A stretch of DNA of 5,892 nt from Verrucomicrobiota bacterium (lineage in GTDB: Bacteria > Verrucomicrobiota > Verrucomicrobiia > Limisphaerales > AV2): NCBI GenBank assembly GCA_003218935.1, contig QHPA01000044.1, forward strand, positions 1 to 5,892, given 5' to 3'. The first letter of the stretch is position 1, and every line of letters begins with the position of its first letter. The notes under the pieces were generated by a model. It worked only from the letters and a program-made list of their open reading frames with translations, did not search any database and was not told where the DNA came from. Positions 1-3,700 of this stretch are shown here, piece by piece. The position numbers and the translations under genes were made by a program.

Positions 1-253
1 TCGTTGCCGCGGGCGGAAGCTGATTGGCCACTGCCGGCGCGGAACGGGATTTCTACGCTACCCGCGCCAGGTTGCAAAGTCGAAATCGGATCGCGATCTG
101 GCGCAGGGGGCGCATGGGCGGCTAGTGGCACGGGCGTCCCGCCCGTTTGCTCCAAACCAGAAACTCACGGGCTGGACACCCGTGCCACTAGCATTGCAGA
201 AACTGAGATGCGCCCCCCTGCGCGACAAGCGATCGTCTCCGTGGCGCTGAGAG
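1..253. other. Non-coding stretch with no convincing gene
   Basis: A plus-strand frame is open from the window edge to 456, but it runs straight through both arms of the palindrome at 101-223 and its translation has no recognisable motif, so I treat it as an open frame by chance in GC-rich DNA. Apart from the inverted repeat I see no gene, tRNA or other structured RNA in this stretch. Any upstream gene must end before the window begins. Confidence 0.6.
101..223. repeat. Nested inverted repeat with REP-like core
   Basis: The outer arms 101-115 and 208-223 are reverse complements apart from one extra G in a run (five G against six C). The inner arms 121-146 and 167-192 are 26-base reverse complements with two mismatches, separated by a 20-base loop. 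Each inner arm also folds on itself: 131-136 pairs with 140-145, and 166-171 pairs with 179-184. The whole could form one long hairpin or a cruciform with two small side hairpins. Two inverted short hairpins are the classic arrangement of REP doublets. I recall the core TAGTGGCACGGGCGTCCC as a dispersed repeat in Verrucomicrobiota genomes, but copy number cannot be checked here. It lies 31 bases past the stop of the minus-strand small gene, a usual place for REP elements. No T-run follows on either strand, so it is not a standard intrinsic terminator. Confidence 0.8.
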
Positions 254-454
254 CTAATTCTGTCCGGGTGTCTGCGACGATGGCAGGAAAACCTGTCCGG
301 GTCCGGCTGACTGCGCCGGTCCCCAATCCCAGGCGCGGTCCACCACCTGCCGCATTTGCGCGAACCACCAGCGCGCGCGGGTCGAACAGCGCCGGCGGCG
401 AATCAGCGGACGAAACTGGCTATCGAATCTCATTTCCAATTGTTGTCCGTTCAT
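254..454 (-). CDS. Small WWF-motif protein, 66 aa, function unknown
   Basis: This frame starts at ATG 452-454 and stops at TAG 254-256. The protein has three visible parts: a short acidic-hydrophobic start (MNGQQLEMRFDSQFRP), a basic centre (RRRRCSTRAR) leading into the motif RWWFAQMRQVVDRAWDW at about residues 28-44, and a Pro/Gln-rich tail with PGQ twice. From memory, short proteins with a basic stretch, an RARWWF.QMR.VVD helix and a P-E/G-Q tail are common and uncharacterised in Verrucomicrobiota; that recollection is the main reason I call the gene. The central segment could form an amphipathic helix, and the arginine cluster could bind nucleic acid, but both points are inference. There is no signal peptide. 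The upstream AGAAAGA is only a weak ribosome-binding site. It is divergent from the protease, and a REP-like palindrome follows its stop. A competing overlapping frame (165-368, minus) lacks any motif. Confidence 0.6.
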   Translation of the reverse strand: MNGQQLEMRFDSQFRPLIRRRRCSTRARWWFAQMRQVVDRAWDWGPAQSAGPGQVFLPSSQTPGQN

Positions 455-625
455 AAGTTGTCTTTCTATTTGCGCCGAGACTAACGAACGGGGTCAGACA
501 AACGCTGTCCAGGCGCGGGAAAGATTTTTCAGCGCGGAGCAGGGCCGGGTTTGGCCGCGGAACTGGCACTATCCTTGCGGCAAACCTTCGTTGTGTCTTG
601 TGAAACGGCGGTTTTTGAATAGCTT
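455..625. promoter_or_regulatory. Divergent intergenic region, small gene / protease
   Basis: These 171 bases separate two divergently read genes and should hold both promoters and the protease leader. Besides the sigma-54 candidate at 564-578, there are two GTTGTC direct repeats 15 bases apart (442-447 and 457-462, the first inside the small gene's start) and an inverted TTGTCT/AGACAA pair (458-463 and 496-501). These lie roughly 90-150 bases upstream of the predicted protease start point, which is where an RpoN activator would bind, but they are short and may be chance. I see no convincing -35/-10 pair for the small gene and no strong Shine-Dalgarno sequence before either gene. Confidence 0.5.
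564..578 (+). promoter_or_regulatory. Sigma-54 (RpoN) -24/-12 promoter candidate
   Basis: The sequence reads TGGCAC, five bases, TTGC. This matches the conserved bases of the sigma-54 consensus TGGCAC(G)N4TTGC, with the -24 GG (565-566) and the -12 GC (577-578) separated by exactly ten bases, as required. Transcription would begin near 590, giving a leader of about 36 bases before the protease ATG at 626. The orientation and distance both fit the protease. Sigma-54 promoters need an ATP-driven enhancer-binding activator, so expression would be conditional. The activator gene is not in the window. Confidence 0.65.
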
Positions 626-715
626 ATGCGGGTGAATTTGCCCCATGCCGAGCGGAGACGGCTCGGTTTCAGAACCGGCTTTTGCCTGTTCATTGGCGCC
701 GTCGGTGTCTTGGCG
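626..715 (+). other. Signal peptide (Sec), residues 1-30
   Basis: The n-region is basic (MRVNLPHAERRRLGFRTG, with five arginines), the hydrophobic core is FCLFIGAVGVLA, and a cleavage site is likely after Ala30 (VLA before QDK). There is no lipobox cysteine in the right place, so a soluble or surface-bound secreted protein is more likely than a lipoprotein. The GTG at 632 would keep the same signal peptide and cannot be excluded as the true start. Confidence 0.8.
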
Positions 716-3700
716 CAGGACAAAGTCATCCGGTTGCGCAACGAAACCATTTCAACGCCGCCCAAAACCGGCGCTGTGCTTAAGGCCCAGGTCGCCGAAT
801 CACCGGCCAGCGGTCTGTTTCTCGTTCAATTCAACAACCCTCTCCAACCCGCCTGGCGCGAGCAGTTGCGCCAAATGCGCGTGGAATTGGTCCGTTATGT
901 GCCGGAGGACGCGTTCATTGCCAGGTTCAACAACGTGTCGCCGGCGAGTGTCGGGGCATTGAGTTTCGTTCATTGGGTCGGGTCTTACCGGCCGGAACTC
1001 AAGATTCATCCGCGACTTGTCGCCGCCGCGACGGCGGCCGCGCGAACCAACGAGACAGTGAGCGTTAACATTTTGCTGTCTTCGTCGGCGACGGCGGCGG
1101 AGATCGCCGCCGCGCGCTCCGATATGGCGGTGGTTTATCACGAGAGTCATCTGCGCCAGGGCATCGTTGTGCGGGGCGAATTGCTGCCGCGCCGGCTGGA
1201 CGCGCTATCGCGATCAAGCGCGGTGCTCTGGATCGAGCGCGCGCCCAAACGGAAGCTGGTGGATGAAGCCGCCTCGAAGCTGGTCGGCGGCGACGATGGC
1301 AACGTCGCCACGCCCACCGTCACACAGCAGCTTGGGTTCGACGGCACGGGCGTAACGGTATGCGTGGCCGATACCGGGCTGGATTCCGGCGACACCAACA
1401 CGATGCACCCGGACATGCTCGGACGCGTGGCCGGATTCCAGTATTACGGCGGCTTGACGGACGGATCAGATGGATACGGACACGGAACGCATTGCGCGGG
1501 CATCGTCGCGGGCAACGCGGCGACGGGCGAGACCGACCCGGACACCGGCCGGTTCTACGGTCTGGGCGTCGCGTCCGGTGCGAATCTGTTTGTCGAGCGT
1601 ATTTTCGACGACAACGCAAACGAGGTCAGTCCGTTTCCCAGCGACGAAACGCTGACGCGTGACGCGGTGCGGCACGGGGCGAGAATTGGATCAAACAGTT
1701 GGGGCAATGACGTGCAGGGCGATTACGACATTGACGCGGCGCAGTTCGATGAGTTGGTGCGGGACGCGGACGCCGGCACAGCAGGCGACCAGCCGTACCT
1801 TCTAGAATTCTCCGCTGGTAACGCGGGCCCGGGCTCGCAAACGATGGACAGCCCGGCCTCCGCCAAAAACGTCATCGCCACGGGCGCTTCGGAGAATGTT
1901 CCGGGCACACTGGCGTTGACCTACGGACTTTACGCCGACGGTCCGGACACGATGTGCGATTTCTCCAGTCGCGGGCCGTGCGCGGACGGGCGCATCAAGC
2001 CGGACCTGGTTGCACCTGGAAGCTGGATCGCCTCCGCCGCGTCGTCCGCCGCACCGGACGAGGCCGCGATTGCCTGGACGGCGATTGATAATTTCTACGT
2101 TTACATGGGCGGCACGAGCATGTCCGGTCCGCACGCGGCGGGCGCGGCGGCGGTGTTCGTGCAGTATTACCAAAGCACGCACACCAACGCGGTGCCCTCG
2201 CCGGCGCTGGTCAAGGCGGCGCTGATCAATTCGGCGGATGAACTGGACCAATCCAATGGCGGTCCCGGCCCGGTGCCGAACAACGACGAAGGCTGGGGGC
2301 GCATCAATTTGACCAAAATCATCGTGACCAACTTTAACGCCGCGCCGCGCTATTATCAGTATCTCGATCAAACGGTGCTGCTGACGAACAGCCAGGTCTA
2401 TGAACAGCACGTTTTTGTCGAGGCGTCGGACGAACCGCTGAAGATCACCCTGGCCTATACCGATGTGCCCGGATTTCCGGGTGCGTTGCCCGCGCTGGTG
2501 AACGATTTGGATCTGGAGGTGGTCGGCCCGGACGGGAGATTATATCGCGGAAACCAGTTTGGCGCGGGCGAATCGGTGCCGAACGCGCCTACGCCGGACA
2601 AGCTGAACAACGTGGAGGGAGTTTTTCTCTCGCAACCGGTGCCGGGCGACTATTTGGTACGAGTGCGAGCCAGCAAGGTTGTGCAGGATGCAATCTCCAA
2701 CACGCCCGAGATTGACCAGGATTTCGCGCTGGTCACCTCTGGCAATCTCACGCGGCCGGGCGTGGGAATTGTCTTGCTCGACCGTCCCAGCTACACCGCC
2801 CCGGGCCTGATCCAGATGGAAGTGCTGGACGCCGCCCGCGCCGCCAGCAGCACCGTGAGCGTGCTGGTGACAAACCTCACGACGCACCAGTCCATCACCA
2901 GCGAGTTGTCTGCATTGGGAAATTACGGCGCGTTCACCGGCGCGGTGGCAACCGTGACCGGCATTGCCGGCCCGGGGCAGATGCAGATCGCCAACGGCAA
3001 TGCCATTGAGGCGGATTATTTTGATTCGACCGGAACGAAGCGGGTTGCGACGGCGGTGGCGGATCTCGTCCCTTCAATGATCAGCAGTGTGGCGGCCACC
3101 ACTGAAGTCGGCGTACTCACCATCACCTGGCAGACGAGCGAGCCGGCTACCTCGATCGTCCGCTATGGAACGAACAGTTCCAATCTGAACCTCGGCGTCA
3201 CCAACACCGCTCTGGTGACCAGTCATGTCGTGAAACTGAGCCAGCTCATCCCCGACAAGACCTACTTCTTTCTCGTCGTTTCTGCCGACGCCGCTGGAAA
3301 CGCCGCGACGGACAACAATTCCGGCGCGCTCTTCACTTTCATAGGCGTGGCGACACCGACGGTGCTTTTGGTGGACGCCTACGATACCACGGCAGAAGAA
3401 GCGAATGGCGCGACAGTCATTCCCGACGGCGCTTACACCAATGTTCTGACCTCCGCGGGCATCAGTTACGGGTTCTGGAAAGTGATTGCGCGCGGAGGAC
3501 CGCAACTCACCGACCTGACGCCGTTTCCGGTGGTCATCTGGCGGACGACTGATGACATCATTAACTATGGCGTGGACGCTGACGGCCTGCCCGACCCCGC
3601 CGCCACAAACAATACCCTGAACGCCCAGCAACAATTCATGATTCAAAACTACCTCAACGGCGGTGGCTCGTTCTTTATGGCATCGATGGGAATTCTCTCT

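Noticed and set aside
101..223. Palindrome as an intrinsic terminator
   Set aside because: There is no T-run after the stem on either strand, and the nested structure with two side hairpins fits a REP-like element better.
260..302. Ten-base direct repeat CTGTCCGGGT (260-269 and 293-302)
   Set aside because: The copies are in phase within the small gene and simply encode its two Pro-Gly-Gln triplets; two copies do not make a CRISPR or other array.
165..368. Minus-strand frame of 67 codons overlapping the WWF gene
   Set aside because: It runs into the right arm of the palindrome and has no motif; the alternative minus-strand frame at 254-454 carries a recognisable one.
4..456. Plus-strand frame of 150 codons at the left edge
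   Set aside because: It crosses both arms of the nested palindrome, starts with TTG, has no recognisable motif, and opposes the better-supported small minus-strand gene.
2123..2125. Second serine of GTSMSG as the nucleophile
   Set aside because: In S8 peptidases the nucleophile is the Ser directly after Gly-Thr (AGC 2117-2119, Ser498); Ser500 takes the place of the usual Ala in GTSMA.
1802..2410. Minus-strand frame of 202 codons
   Set aside because: Antisense to the catalytic domain containing Asn399 and Ser498; no recognisable motif, Arg-rich.
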